From Enhydrobacter sp. (lineage in GTDB: Bacteria > Pseudomonadota > Alphaproteobacteria > Reyranellales > Reyranellaceae), in assembly GCA_026126105.1 (NCBI GenBank), contig JAHCJV010000010.1:1-64000 (forward strand): a stretch of DNA of 64,000 nucleotides, given 5' to 3'. Positions 54,071 to 62,619 of this stretch are shown here, in pieces (position 1 is the first letter of the stretch; each line of letters begins with the position of its first letter). The position numbers and the translations under genes are program-made. Below the pieces are notes generated by a model, which searched no databases, was not told where the DNA came from, and saw only the letters and a program-made list of their open reading frames with translations.

Positions 54071-55252
54071 CTAGATATGCCGCACGGGATTGTCGACACC
54101 GATGATGTGGCGGCCGACCATCTCGATGTGGGGCAACATCGCCTGCAGATGCTGGCTGGCGCTCATGGCGTCGCGGAAGCGGCGTTCGAAGGGAGCGGAG
54201 TTCATGATGGCGGTGGTGCCGGCGGCGCGGTAGCTCGCGACGGAGACGTCCGTCGCCTCGTTCATGCCGTGGGTGGTCGCCAGACGGAGCCGGATACGAT
54301 GGTCGATGGTGAGCTTGCCGGCGGCCGCCGCCTCGTAGGCCTCGAGCGCCGCCTCGTGCAGGAACGCTCGTGCGGCCGACAGCCTGGCCTCGAGCAGGCC
54401 GATCTCGCGCTGGATTGCATTGTTGAGCGCCATGGCATTGGGCGAGGCGCGGCTGTGCTTGCCTCGCGCGAGCTCGACGTAGGTGTCGAACAGTCGCCGG
54501 CCGACGCCGAGCGTGACGCTGCAGAAGCCGGTGGCATAAAGGAGCGTCGACATCAGAGTATAGAGCGGACCTGGCTCTCTGCGCTCCTCGAGTGCGTCGC
54601 GCGCGGGCGCACGGTCGTCGGGCACGAACAGGTCCTCGACGACATAGGTGTCGCTGCCGGTGCCGCGCAGGCCGAGCACCTCCCAGTCGTCTATGATCCT
54701 GGCTTCAGAGCGCCGGAACACGAAGCTGCGGTCGTCCGGTCTGCCGTAGCGCATCAAGGGCGTGCCGTCGGGATTCTGGACTGCGCTGTGGGCGCCGAGC
54801 CAGGTCGTGTGTCGACCGCCCGACGCGAAGCTCCAGGTGCCGGTGAGGCGGTAGCCGCCTTCGACGCGGACCGCCTTGCTGTTATTATGCCGCGCACCCC
54901 AGGCGAGACCCATGTCCGGCGTGCCCCACATCGAGCGTGCCGTCTCGGCCGGCATGGCGGCGGCGGACGTCGAGGACGAAACGTTCGACTGGTTGATGAA
55001 CCAGCCGACGCTGGCGTCGGCATAGCCCAGCGCCTCGATCGTCTTGGCGTACTCGACAAGGTGAATCTCCTGGCCGCCGAGGCTGCGCGGCAGCAGCAGG
55101 CGCAGCATGTCGGCCTCGACCAGCGCCGCGACCACCTCCGGCGTGACCTCGCGGCGGCGATCCATCTCCGCGCCATGCGCGTCGAGCAGGGGCCGCAGGG
55201 CGCGCGCCCGATCAGGCGCGGCGGTGGCGATCGGCGGTAGGCGCGTATCCAT
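54071..55252 (-). CDS. acyl-CoA-dehydrogenase-fold flavin monooxygenase-like protein
   Basis: A 393-residue protein of the ACAD fold. It has a helical N-terminus (VAALVEADMLRLLLPRSLGG), a beta domain with GGYRLTGTWSFASGGRHTTWL and DWEVLGLRGTGSDTYVVEDLFVP, and a helical C-terminus. This version, without the usual catalytic Glu environment of acyl-CoA dehydrogenases, matches two-component monooxygenases (HpaB/HsaA/DszC-like) that take reduced flavin from a partner. No flavin reductase gene is adjacent. It is divergent from the Bug receptor gene. Confidence 0.88.
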   Translation of the reverse strand: MDTRLPPIATAAPDRARALRPLLDAHGAEMDRRREVTPEVVAALVEADMLRLLLPRSLGGQEIHLVEYAKTIEALGYADASVGWFINQSNVSSSTSAAAMPAETARSMWGTPDMGLAWGARHNNSKAVRVEGGYRLTGTWSFASGGRHTTWLGAHSAVQNPDGTPLMRYGRPDDRSFVFRRSEARIIDDWEVLGLRGTGSDTYVVEDLFVPDDRAPARDALEERREPGPLYTLMSTLLYATGFCSVTLGVGRRLFDTYVELARGKHSRASPNAMALNNAIQREIGLLEARLSAARAFLHEAALEAYEAAAAGKLTIDHRIRLRLATTHGMNEATDVSVASYRAAGTTAIMNSAPFERRFRDAMSASQHLQAMLPHIEMVGRHIIGVDNPVRHI

Positions 55253-55400
55253 CGCGGCATACTGCCCCCTGGGGGCCCGGCACTCCAGCGGCGCGTCTCG
55301 TCTCGCTCGCTGTTCGAAAGGGCGCAGCCGGTACCACTGGAGAGACGTGGCCCGGGTCCTCTACGATGCCGGCAACGAAAAAATCCCGAAGGAAACACAA

Positions 55401-56375
55401 ATGACGAGCCCGTTGTCGCGGCGTGCGGTTCTGGCGACGCCGTTGCCGCTGCTGGCCTTGCCGGCGCGAGCCCAGGACAGCTATCCCGCGGCGCCGGTAA
55501 AGGTCGTCATTCCTGCGGCGCCCGGCGGGCCGACCGACGTCATGGCGCGCATGATCCAGCCCGGCCTGAGCGCCAAGCTCGGCCAGCCGGTGCTGATCAT
55601 CAACCGGCCAGGCGCCGGCGGGAACATCGGCGTGGTGCAGGCCGGCAAGTCGGCGCCCGACGGCTACACGCTGCTGATCGCCTCGACCGGCTTCGTCGTC
55701 AACGTCAGCCTCTATCGCGAGCCGGGCTATGACGCCTTCAAGGATTTCCTGCCGATCACCGAGCTCGGCTCCTCGCCCAATGTGATCCTCGTGCACCCGT
55801 CGTCGCCGATCAGGACGATCGCCGATCTGATCGCCTTCGCCAAGGCCGACAAGAACAAGCTAAACGTCATCAATCCGGGACAGGGTTCAACGCCGCACCT
55901 CACCGCCGAGCTGCTGCAGATCAAGGCCGGCATCGGCATCGAGAACATCCCTTACAATGGGGCGGGGCCAGCGATTCAGGCGATCCTCGCGCAGACCACG
56001 CCGGTCGGCATCACGGCCCTTCCGCCCGCCCATCCGCACATCAAGTCGGGCGCCCTGCGGGCACTCGCGGTCACCGGCGAGAAGCGCTGGTCCGACCTGC
56101 CGGACGTGCCCACGATGCAGGAGTCCGGCTTTCCGGGTATGGTATCCGAGACCTTCCAGGGCATGTACGCTCCCGCCGGCACGCCGAAGGCGATCGTCGA
56201 ACGCGTAGCGAACGACACGCTCGCGGTGCTGAAGGACCCCGAGGTGGCAGCGAGGTTGCTCGGGGTCGGCTTCGACGTTCGTGCGAATGGCCCAGCCGGT
56301 CTGTCCGCCCGGGTCGCCAAGGAAGTGCCGATGTGGCGTGAGCTGATCCAGCAGTCGAAGATCGAGATGTTGTAG
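55401..56375 (+). CDS. Bug-family tripartite tricarboxylate receptor
   Basis: A 324-residue periplasmic receptor. The signal MTSPLSRRAVLATPLPLLAL has a twin-arginine-like start (SRRAVLA), cleaved near ARA/QD. The Bug core is YPAAPVKVVIPAAPGGPTDVMAR and GAGGNIGVVQAGKSAPDGYTL. A GAAGGAAA ribosome site precedes the ATG. It probably binds the carboxylate used by the following genes. No TctAB membrane genes lie nearby. Confidence 0.92.
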   Translation: MTSPLSRRAVLATPLPLLALPARAQDSYPAAPVKVVIPAAPGGPTDVMARMIQPGLSAKLGQPVLIINRPGAGGNIGVVQAGKSAPDGYTLLIASTGFVVNVSLYREPGYDAFKDFLPITELGSSPNVILVHPSSPIRTIADLIAFAKADKNKLNVINPGQGSTPHLTAELLQIKAGIGIENIPYNGAGPAIQAILAQTTPVGITALPPAHPHIKSGALRALAVTGEKRWSDLPDVPTMQESGFPGMVSETFQGMYAPAGTPKAIVERVANDTLAVLKDPEVAARLLGVGFDVRANGPAGLSARVAKEVPMWRELIQQSKIEML

Positions 56376-56413
56376 TTGCCCAGGTGACGCCAAGAACAAC
56401 AGAGGAAAACGCC

Positions 56414-57667
56414 ATGCCGATGCCGGATACCGACACTACCAGTCCGAAATACCTGCGCGACAAGTATGCGATCGTGGGTGTCGGAGAGACGACCTACACT
56501 CGCGGCTCGGGTGTAACGACACGCAAGCTCGGCACCTGGGCGGTGCGCAATGCGATCGAGGATGCGGGGCTGAAGCCATCGGACGTGGACGGGGTGCTGT
56601 CCTACCAATCCGGCGATTCGACCTTCGGCACCTTCATCGCTGGCGACGTCGGCATCCGCCCCAATTTCTACATGGACGTGTTCGGCGGCGGCTCGTCGAC
56701 CGAGGCGCTGGTCGGCATGGCGATCGGCCTGATGGAAGCCGGCATGTGCAAGTGCGTCGTGATCTTCCGCGCCATGAACGGATTCAGCCAGGTCCGCATC
56801 GGCGGCACGGGCGCGCGCGCCGCGGCACCGGTCCTGGGCGATGCCCTGCACGGCCGCGCCTATGGTTGGCAGAGCGCCGGCCAGATGTTCTCGCCGACCT
56901 TCATGCGGCACATGTATGACTACGGGACGCGGCCCGAACAGGTGGCGCACGTCAAGCATTTCCATTCCTGCCACGCCTCCAACAATCCCAAGGCGTATTA
57001 CAAGCAGCGCTTCTCGGTCGACGACGTGCTGAACAGCCGAATCATCTGCAAGCCGCTGCACCTGCTCGACTGCTGCGTCGAGACCGACAACGGCACCGCG
57101 CTGATCGTCACCTCGGCCGATCGCGCCCGAGACTGCCGCCACCATCCGGTCCTGATCCGGGGCGTTGTGGGCCGCTGCAGCAAGCCGCGCACGGACATGC
57201 ACTACCAGCACGGGCCGATCTCGACGGTCGCCGGCCACTACGCCAAGGACATCTTGTGGCCCAATGCCGGCGTCGGGCCGGAGGATATCGACCTGACCGG
57301 CAGCTACGACGCCTTCACCTTCACCACGATGCTGCAGCTCGAGGATTACGGCTTCTGCAAGAAGGGCGAGGGCGGCGACTACGTCAGCAACGGCACGATC
57401 CGGCTGGGCGGCAAGCGGCCGAACAACACCAGCGGCGGGCATCTGTGCGAGGGCTATACGCACGGGGTCAACATGGTGGTCGAGAACGTCCGCCAGCTGC
57501 GCCACGACGCCGACGACTCCTGTCCCATAGGGCCGGACGGCAAGCGCCAGCACACCTACGACTACAGCGAGGGCGGCTGCCGCCAGGTCAGGGATTGCGA
57601 ACTGTCGGCCAACCTGGGCTGGGCCAATCCGGGCACCGGCTCGGCCATGGTCATGCGGCGCGGCTGA
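56414..57667 (+). CDS. thiolase-superfamily protein (SCP2/lipid-transfer-like), nucleophile missing
   Basis: A 417-residue thiolase-fold protein from ATG 56414. It has KYAIVGVGETTYTRGSG at the start and NTSGGHLCEGYTHG, the C-terminal His motif. Where thiolases have the nucleophilic Cys loop, this protein reads DVFGGGSSTEALVG (G91-G-G-S94) with no Cys. Together with the DUF35 partner encoded 15 bp downstream this matches the Ltp/ChsH-type aldolase or lipid-transfer group, not a condensing thiolase. The substrate is an unknown acyl-CoA. Confidence 0.88.
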   Translation: MPMPDTDTTSPKYLRDKYAIVGVGETTYTRGSGVTTRKLGTWAVRNAIEDAGLKPSDVDGVLSYQSGDSTFGTFIAGDVGIRPNFYMDVFGGGSSTEALVGMAIGLMEAGMCKCVVIFRAMNGFSQVRIGGTGARAAAPVLGDALHGRAYGWQSAGQMFSPTFMRHMYDYGTRPEQVAHVKHFHSCHASNNPKAYYKQRFSVDDVLNSRIICKPLHLLDCCVETDNGTALIVTSADRARDCRHHPVLIRGVVGRCSKPRTDMHYQHGPISTVAGHYAKDILWPNAGVGPEDIDLTGSYDAFTFTTMLQLEDYGFCKKGEGGDYVSNGTIRLGGKRPNNTSGGHLCEGYTHGVNMVVENVRQLRHDADDSCPIGPDGKRQHTYDYSEGGCRQVRDCELSANLGWANPGTGSAMVMRRG

Positions 57668-57682
57668 GGGGGAGCAAAGATC

Positions 57683-58204
57683 ATGGGAATCCAGGCCACC
57701 TATCTCGATATGCCGCTGGCGATCGACGATCTCGATGTCGAGAACCTCGCTTATTTCAAGCACTGCGCGGCACATGACTTCCATCTGCAGCGCTGCACGA
57801 AATGCAACCTGCTGCGCTATCCGCCGACCACCGCCTGCCCGTGGTGCGCCAACCCGGAGTCGGACTGGGTGCCGGTCGAGGCCAAGGGCGCGGTGCATTC
57901 CTACACCGAGGTGCATCACGCCATCCAGCCCGCCTTCAAGAAGTACACCCCCTATCTCGTCCTGCTGGTCGACCTGGACACGCAAAAGGGCAAGCCGACG
58001 GAGCACGAGGCGCTGCGCGTGATCGGCAATCTCACCACGCCGGATGGCACGCTGGCGCCGCCGGACATGGTGAAACGTGTCGGCATCGGCACGCGGGTCC
58101 GCATGGTATTCGCCGACGCCGGGCCCGGCCTCGCGATACCGCATTGGACGATCGACGAGGCTGCGCCACAGCCCGCAAAGCCGTGGCGCTATCCGCAGGA
58201 GTAG
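57683..58204 (+). CDS. DUF35 zinc-ribbon/OB-fold acyl-CoA-binding partner
   Basis: A 173-residue protein. The rubredoxin-like zinc ribbon uses C38-x2-C41 (CTKC) and C52-x2-C55 (CPWC), followed by an OB-fold domain (VPVEAKGAVHSYTEVHHA, RVRMVFADAG). DUF35 proteins pair with thiolase-like subunits and bind the CoA moiety, forming dehydratase, acyltransferase or retro-aldolase complexes. It lies 15 bp after the thiolase-like gene and one base before the next small gene. Confidence 0.92.
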   Translation: MGIQATYLDMPLAIDDLDVENLAYFKHCAAHDFHLQRCTKCNLLRYPPTTACPWCANPESDWVPVEAKGAVHSYTEVHHAIQPAFKKYTPYLVLLVDLDTQKGKPTEHEALRVIGNLTTPDGTLAPPDMVKRVGIGTRVRMVFADAGPGLAIPHWTIDEAAPQPAKPWRYPQE

Positions 58205-58205
58205 G

Positions 58206-58532
58206 ATGACCGAGGATTGGGGCTTCGTCCGTGCCGCTGACATGGCGCGGACGATCGACGGGAGCTTCGAGCTGTCGTGGATCGCCGAAATCGAGTCGGC
58301 GTGGCAGACCGCCGATCTCGACAACGGCACGTTCGGATTCATTCTCTCGATGGCAGACGGTCGGCGTCTCTATTGGCGCTACACAGCCGACGATGCCGAA
58401 GCGGGCCGGGCCGAGGATTTCGACAGCGTCGAGCTGGCGGTTGGCGAGACGCCGGCCGCGCCGGACGACGCGCGCTGGTACGACCCGACCCGGCTCAATA
58501 AGCGGTTGGCGGTGATGCGTCGCTTCGCCTGA
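58206..58532 (+). CDS. small acidic hypothetical protein
   Basis: A 108-residue protein from ATG 58206, one base after the DUF35 stop, with GGAGTAGG as ribosome site. It is acidic and rich in Trp (WGFVRAAD, WIAEIESAWQ, LYWRYTADD, ARWYDPTRL), with no signal peptide and no metal motif. I do not recognise it. The tight coupling suggests an accessory subunit or regulator of the thiolase-like/DUF35 complex. Confidence 0.7.
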   Translation: MTEDWGFVRAADMARTIDGSFELSWIAEIESAWQTADLDNGTFGFILSMADGRRLYWRYTADDAEAGRAEDFDSVELAVGETPAAPDDARWYDPTRLNKRLAVMRRFA

Positions 58533-58577
58533 GCGCGCTGGACCGTTCGGCCTCGAACATCGTATCACTCGCGCGCC

Positions 58578-59366
58578 ATGCAGAAGTTCATCCACATCAC
58601 CGACACGCACTTCGTGCCGCCGGGAAACCTGTTGTACGGGTTGAACCCGATCGACCGCTTGGCGCTCTGCGTCGCCGACGTGAACCGCAACCACGCCGAT
58701 GCGGCCTTTGCCATCGTCACCGGCGACCTTGCGCACAAGGGCGAGTTGCCGGCCTACGAGGCCCTGAAGCGGGAGCTCGATAAGCTCGCGATGCCCTATC
58801 ACCTGATCGTGGGCAATCACGACGACCGGGCGAACTTTCGCGCGACCTTTCCGGCGACACCGGTCGATGCCGACGGCTTCATTCAGTATACGTTCGAGAT
58901 GGGCGAGGGTGTGCTGGGCATCTGCCTCGACACCAACGAGCCCGGCAAGCCGTGGGGCAGCTTCTGCGCGACGCGCGGCGCATGGTGCAAGAGAACGCTC
59001 GACGAGGCCGGCGACCGCCCCGTGATGATCTTCATGCACCACCCGCCGTTCAAAGTCCGGTTGAGGCGGATGGACGACATCTCGCTGCTCGAGCCGCAGG
59101 CTTTCGTCGAGGCCATCGCCGGAAAGACCAATATCCGCCACATGTTCTTCGGCCATCTGCATCGCCCGGTGGCGGGAAGCTGGCGCGGCATCCCGATCTC
59201 GACCTTGCGGGCGACCAGCCATCAGGTGGCGCTGGATTTCGTGATCGAGGGCCGCATTCCCGGCAGCCACGAACCGCCAGCCTACGGCGTTTGCCTGCTG
59301 GAAGAGGACCAGATGGTCGTGCACATGCACGATTTCCTCGACCGGACCAATACGTTCCTGCTCTGA
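58578..59366 (+). CDS. metallophosphoesterase (CpdA/GpdQ-like)
   Basis: A 262-residue calcineurin-type phosphoesterase. Metal motifs in order: D9-x-H11 (DTHF), D50 (GDLAHKG), N80-H81 (GNHDD), the MHHPP block and the GHLH block (FFGHLHRP). This is the layout of 3',5'-cAMP phosphodiesterase CpdA and glycerophosphodiesterase GpdQ. It lies 45 bp after the small acidic gene on the same strand. The link to acyl-CoA metabolism is not obvious. Confidence 0.92.
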   Translation: MQKFIHITDTHFVPPGNLLYGLNPIDRLALCVADVNRNHADAAFAIVTGDLAHKGELPAYEALKRELDKLAMPYHLIVGNHDDRANFRATFPATPVDADGFIQYTFEMGEGVLGICLDTNEPGKPWGSFCATRGAWCKRTLDEAGDRPVMIFMHHPPFKVRLRRMDDISLLEPQAFVEAIAGKTNIRHMFFGHLHRPVAGSWRGIPISTLRATSHQVALDFVIEGRIPGSHEPPAYGVCLLEEDQMVVHMHDFLDRTNTFLL

Positions 59367-59451
59367 AGAGAATCGGTCGTTGGGCAGCTTTCATGCAGTT
59401 GCCCGCCGCGATCCCGCTGCCTACCATCGATGGCGACCACGGGAGGACGCC

Positions 59452-59970
59452 ATGGCGAAACGACCGATGTATCTGCAGCATGTCAATGTTTACGTCCGTA
59501 ACGTCGAGCGCTCGAAGAAGTGGTACGAGGATCTGCTCGGACTCCACGTCTACGAATATCGGCCAGGTTGGGCCGCCTTCCTGTCGGCGGACAAGGAGCA
59601 GTCGCACGAGGTGGCGCTGATGCAAGTGGGTGAGGATGCTCCGCTGCCATCGAAGCGGCAGGTCGGCCTGAACCATATGGCATGGCGTGTCGAGACTCTG
59701 GACGACCTCAAGGAGTTCTACAGGAAGATCAAGACCGAGGGTCAACCGATAGAGCACATCTCCGACCATGGCATCTCGCTCGGCATCTACCTGCGCGACC
59801 CTGACGGCAACGGCGTCGAGGTGTTCTACGAGATGCCGCGCGCCGAGTGGCCGGTCGACTACAATGTCTTCACGCGGGAGAAGACCGGGAGTGGCCGCTT
59901 TCCCGGTCCCTGGGACGCGGAGATTGGCCGTGACGTCTCGCCAGCGCGGGCGCATGCGGCCGGGCAATAA
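59452..59970 (+). CDS. VOC-family (glyoxalase/extradiol dioxygenase-like) protein
   Basis: A 172-residue single VOC protein from ATG 59452, with GGGAGGA upstream. Metal ligand candidates: H10 in YLQHVNVYV, His in GLNHMAWRV and Glu in GNGVEVFYEMP, the His-His-Glu set of Fe(II)/Mn VOC enzymes. It could be a small extradiol dioxygenase or a related isomerase. The TauD-family gene starts 34 bp downstream. Confidence 0.88.
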   Translation: MAKRPMYLQHVNVYVRNVERSKKWYEDLLGLHVYEYRPGWAAFLSADKEQSHEVALMQVGEDAPLPSKRQVGLNHMAWRVETLDDLKEFYRKIKTEGQPIEHISDHGISLGIYLRDPDGNGVEVFYEMPRAEWPVDYNVFTREKTGSGRFPGPWDAEIGRDVSPARAHAAGQ

Positions 59971-60004
59971 AGGCGCATGCGGACACGAGCCGGAGGAGCT
60001 GGTC

Positions 60005-60886
60005 ATGAGCACTGCCGCGTTGAAGAATTCCAGCCACGCCATGAGGATCGAGAAGGTCAAGGAGCATATCGGCGCCATCGTCACGGGCATCGACCTGGCG
60101 CTTCCCGTCGATGCCGCAACGCAGAAGAAGCTCTACGACGCCGTGGTCGAGAACGTGGTCCTCGTGATCCGGGGTCAGGAGCATCTCACGCCCGGCCAGT
60201 TGCAGGCCGCCGCGGAAATGTTCGGCGAGCTGATGGAGGACCAGAACCGGCGCTATCTGGTCGACGGATTTCCGTTGATCAGCGTGCTCGACAACCGTCA
60301 CCTGGACAGCAAGGGCCAGCCCGCGAAAGTCGGCGCAAATGCCACCTGGCACACCGATCACACCAACCAGGAATTGCCGCCCAAGTTCACCATGCTTTAT
60401 GCGGTGGCCGTACCGGACAGAGGGGGCGGGACATCGGTTTGCAACTCGCGTGCGGGCTATGAATCACTTCCGGACGACGTGAAATTGAGGATCGTCGGCG
60501 CGAAGACCGAGAATACCCTGATCAGCAGCGCGCGTATGAAGACAGGCAATCCGGATATCGTGAGGGCCCAGCTCGAGTCGAAGAAGCCGCCCACGGTGCA
60601 TCCGCTGGTCCGCACCCACCCGGAGACCGGCACCAAGGCAGCGTGGTTCCATAAGGCAAAGACCGAGACGGTCACTGGCATGTCTCCCGAGGAGACCCAG
60701 GATTTCCTGCAGGAATTGACCGACAAGATCACGCAGCCGCAATTCTGCTATACGCACGAGTACAAGAAGGGCGATCTGCTGATCATCGATGACCGCGCCT
60801 CATTGCATAAGGCCGGCTTTGACTACGACCACAGCCAGCATCGCCGCCTGTATCGGATGCTGGTGCGTGGCGACCGTCCGTCCTGA
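60005..60886 (+). CDS. TauD/TfdA-family Fe(II)/2-oxoglutarate dioxygenase
   Basis: A 293-residue oxygenase from ATG 60005 with GGAGGAG upstream. Iron ligands H116-x-D118 (WHTDHT) and H268 (ASLHKAG); 2-oxoglutarate-binding Arg at 280/281 (HSQHRRLYRM). The family hydroxylates taurine, alkyl sulfates, 2,4-D and similar acids. It follows the VOC protein on the same strand, so the two may take part in one degradation path. The substrate is unknown. Confidence 0.92.
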   Translation: MSTAALKNSSHAMRIEKVKEHIGAIVTGIDLALPVDAATQKKLYDAVVENVVLVIRGQEHLTPGQLQAAAEMFGELMEDQNRRYLVDGFPLISVLDNRHLDSKGQPAKVGANATWHTDHTNQELPPKFTMLYAVAVPDRGGGTSVCNSRAGYESLPDDVKLRIVGAKTENTLISSARMKTGNPDIVRAQLESKKPPTVHPLVRTHPETGTKAAWFHKAKTETVTGMSPEETQDFLQELTDKITQPQFCYTHEYKKGDLLIIDDRASLHKAGFDYDHSQHRRLYRMLVRGDRPS

Positions 60887-60896
60887 GGGACGCTCG

Positions 60897-61463
60897 CTAT
60901 TGTGCCGACAGACGTGAAACCCAGGCGGACACCTCGTCGCCGCTGCTCATGTCGTTCTGCACAAGACCATCGATCATGAAGGTCGGTGAAACATGGATGC
61001 CGTTCTGACGCGCATATTTCGTATGGCGCTTGACTTCCTGGTCGAGCTTGGGAAGGGCGTAGGCCTCGGCAAGCTCGAGGCCTGAATACTCCTCGACGCG
61101 CGCAATTATGTCGGCGGGTGACAACGACAGGAGTGGTCCGCTGCAATGATCGGCGGGTTCGAACTTGTCACGGTGAGCGGCGACGCCCGCCAGCACCTTC
61201 CTGGCGGCGCCCTTACCCTCGCCGAGGGTGGAGGCTGCGAGCGTGCAGCGCGTGATCACGCCGGAAAAAAGATGCCATGGCTGCGAGTGCAGCCAGATCT
61301 TGAGTGTGACGTTGTCGGTGCCTGCTGATTGCAGGGTCTCATCGAGCTTGCCGAAGGCCTTCGCCGAAAACGGGCAGGTCGGCTCGAGGAACACCTCGAA
61401 CACCCTTGGCCCCTGTCCCCAGGTCAGTGGCTCCGCCCGCCAAGCAGACTTGTTTTCAACCAT
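60897..61463 (-). CDS. DsbA-fold thioredoxin-like protein with CxxS site
   Basis: A 188-residue cytoplasmic protein without a signal peptide. The redox site is C30-P-F-S33 (EPTCPFSAKAF) where DsbA has CPHC; the cis-Pro loop is HVSPTFMIDG. A single-Cys site suggests glutathione-dependent or isomerase/adduct chemistry, as in monothiol oxidoreductases. Two other Cys (RCTLAAS, DHCSGP) lie far from the site. It is convergent with the TauD gene and alone on its strand. Confidence 0.85.
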   Translation of the reverse strand: MVENKSAWRAEPLTWGQGPRVFEVFLEPTCPFSAKAFGKLDETLQSAGTDNVTLKIWLHSQPWHLFSGVITRCTLAASTLGEGKGAARKVLAGVAAHRDKFEPADHCSGPLLSLSPADIIARVEEYSGLELAEAYALPKLDQEVKRHTKYARQNGIHVSPTFMIDGLVQNDMSSGDEVSAWVSRLSAQ

Positions 61464-61554
61464 GCGCTCATCCTCGCTTCCCTGGATGCCTTATATCAGC
61501 CGCTTAAGGCATTGAACCTCGGCAAAGGAGTCTCTGCGACGGTCGGGGAACGAT

Positions 61555-62619
61555 CTAACCGTACTCCGCCCGCAACAGCCGGGCCGCGTCGGCTTCGGCC
61601 TTGAGCTTGAGATAGACCTCGTCGATGTCGACCTTCGCGGCCGAACCCGGTGCGAAGCCGCAGTCCGGGTTGAGCGTGATGCGCGCCTTGTCGATCCGCG
61701 ACAGAGCGCGCTCGACGCGGGTCGCGATCATCGGCGCGGTCTGCGGCTCGCCCGGCGTTACGTCGACCACACCCAACCCGAGCTCGAAATCCTCGCGCAG
61801 GCGCCCGAGGCTCTCGAGATCGTCGGCGTCGGCCGCCGTGAACTCCATCGCAAGGTGCTGCACGTTCAGGCGATTGAGCTGCGGGAGGATCGGACCGTAC
61901 GTGCCGGCGTGGTGCTTCTCGCCGCGCACGCGTGCGCCGGCGCGGCGGCAGAGATGGACGGCGAACTTGATGCCATCGAAGCCTGCGACGGTCGCGTTGA
62001 TCATGTCGACGGCGAAATCTGCCGCAGAGTCGGGATCGTCGTAGCGGGCGCGCACGTCTGGATCGACGAACAGGCAGAGGTGCGGGTCGTCGATCTGCAC
62101 GATCTCCACCCCCAAGTTCTGCAGCAGCGCGATCTCGGCCCGCAACGGCGCCACGCAATCGCGGACGAAGGCATCGCGCGTCGGATAGGCCGGCACCGAG
62201 CGCTCCGCATCCCACAGCCGCTCGCCGAGCAGCGCCGGGGCGGGCAGGGTGATCTTGGTCGCGACCCGCGCTACGTGCTTCACGAACTTCGCTTCGGCGG
62301 CGATGAAGCCCGCCGGCTTTGGCGAAAGCTTCTCGGTCACCACGGTCCAGGGTCGGCCGTCGGCGGGATTGGTTTCCAGCGTGAAGCCGTGCGCCAGTTC
62401 GGAAATCACGCCGATATAGGAGCGCCGCCGCCATTCGCCGTCATTAACCACGTCGAGCCCGGCACGCTCCTGCAGCGCCACGACGAAGCGGACGGCAGCG
62501 TCCATGGTATTGCAGTCGGTCTCGTCCCACTGGGCTTTCCCGATCAGCTCGCGTACCACCAGCGGGCGCGGGATCGAGCCGACGATCGAGGCGGGGAACA
62601 GTGGCAGCTCAATGGTCAC
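61555..62619 (-). CDS. MetE-like (cobalamin-independent methionine synthase II family) protein
   Basis: A 354-residue single-barrel relative of the MetE C-terminal half. GTG start at 62619 overlaps the upstream stop (GTGA). All four zinc ligands are recognisable: H222-x-C224 (AVHLCRR), E259 (LAMEFTA) and C320 (NPDCGF). The N-terminal MetE half that grips folate is absent, so it may use a small methyl donor or a non-methyl substrate. It is the last gene of an overlapping operon with a nucleotidyltransferase and a SIS regulator, not a methionine locus. Confidence 0.9.
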   Translation of the reverse strand: MTIELPLFPASIVGSIPRPLVVRELIGKAQWDETDCNTMDAAVRFVVALQERAGLDVVNDGEWRRRSYIGVISELAHGFTLETNPADGRPWTVVTEKLSPKPAGFIAAEAKFVKHVARVATKITLPAPALLGERLWDAERSVPAYPTRDAFVRDCVAPLRAEIALLQNLGVEIVQIDDPHLCLFVDPDVRARYDDPDSAADFAVDMINATVAGFDGIKFAVHLCRRAGARVRGEKHHAGTYGPILPQLNRLNVQHLAMEFTAADADDLESLGRLREDFELGLGVVDVTPGEPQTAPMIATRVERALSRIDKARITLNPDCGFAPGSAAKVDIDEVYLKLKAEADAARLLRAEYG

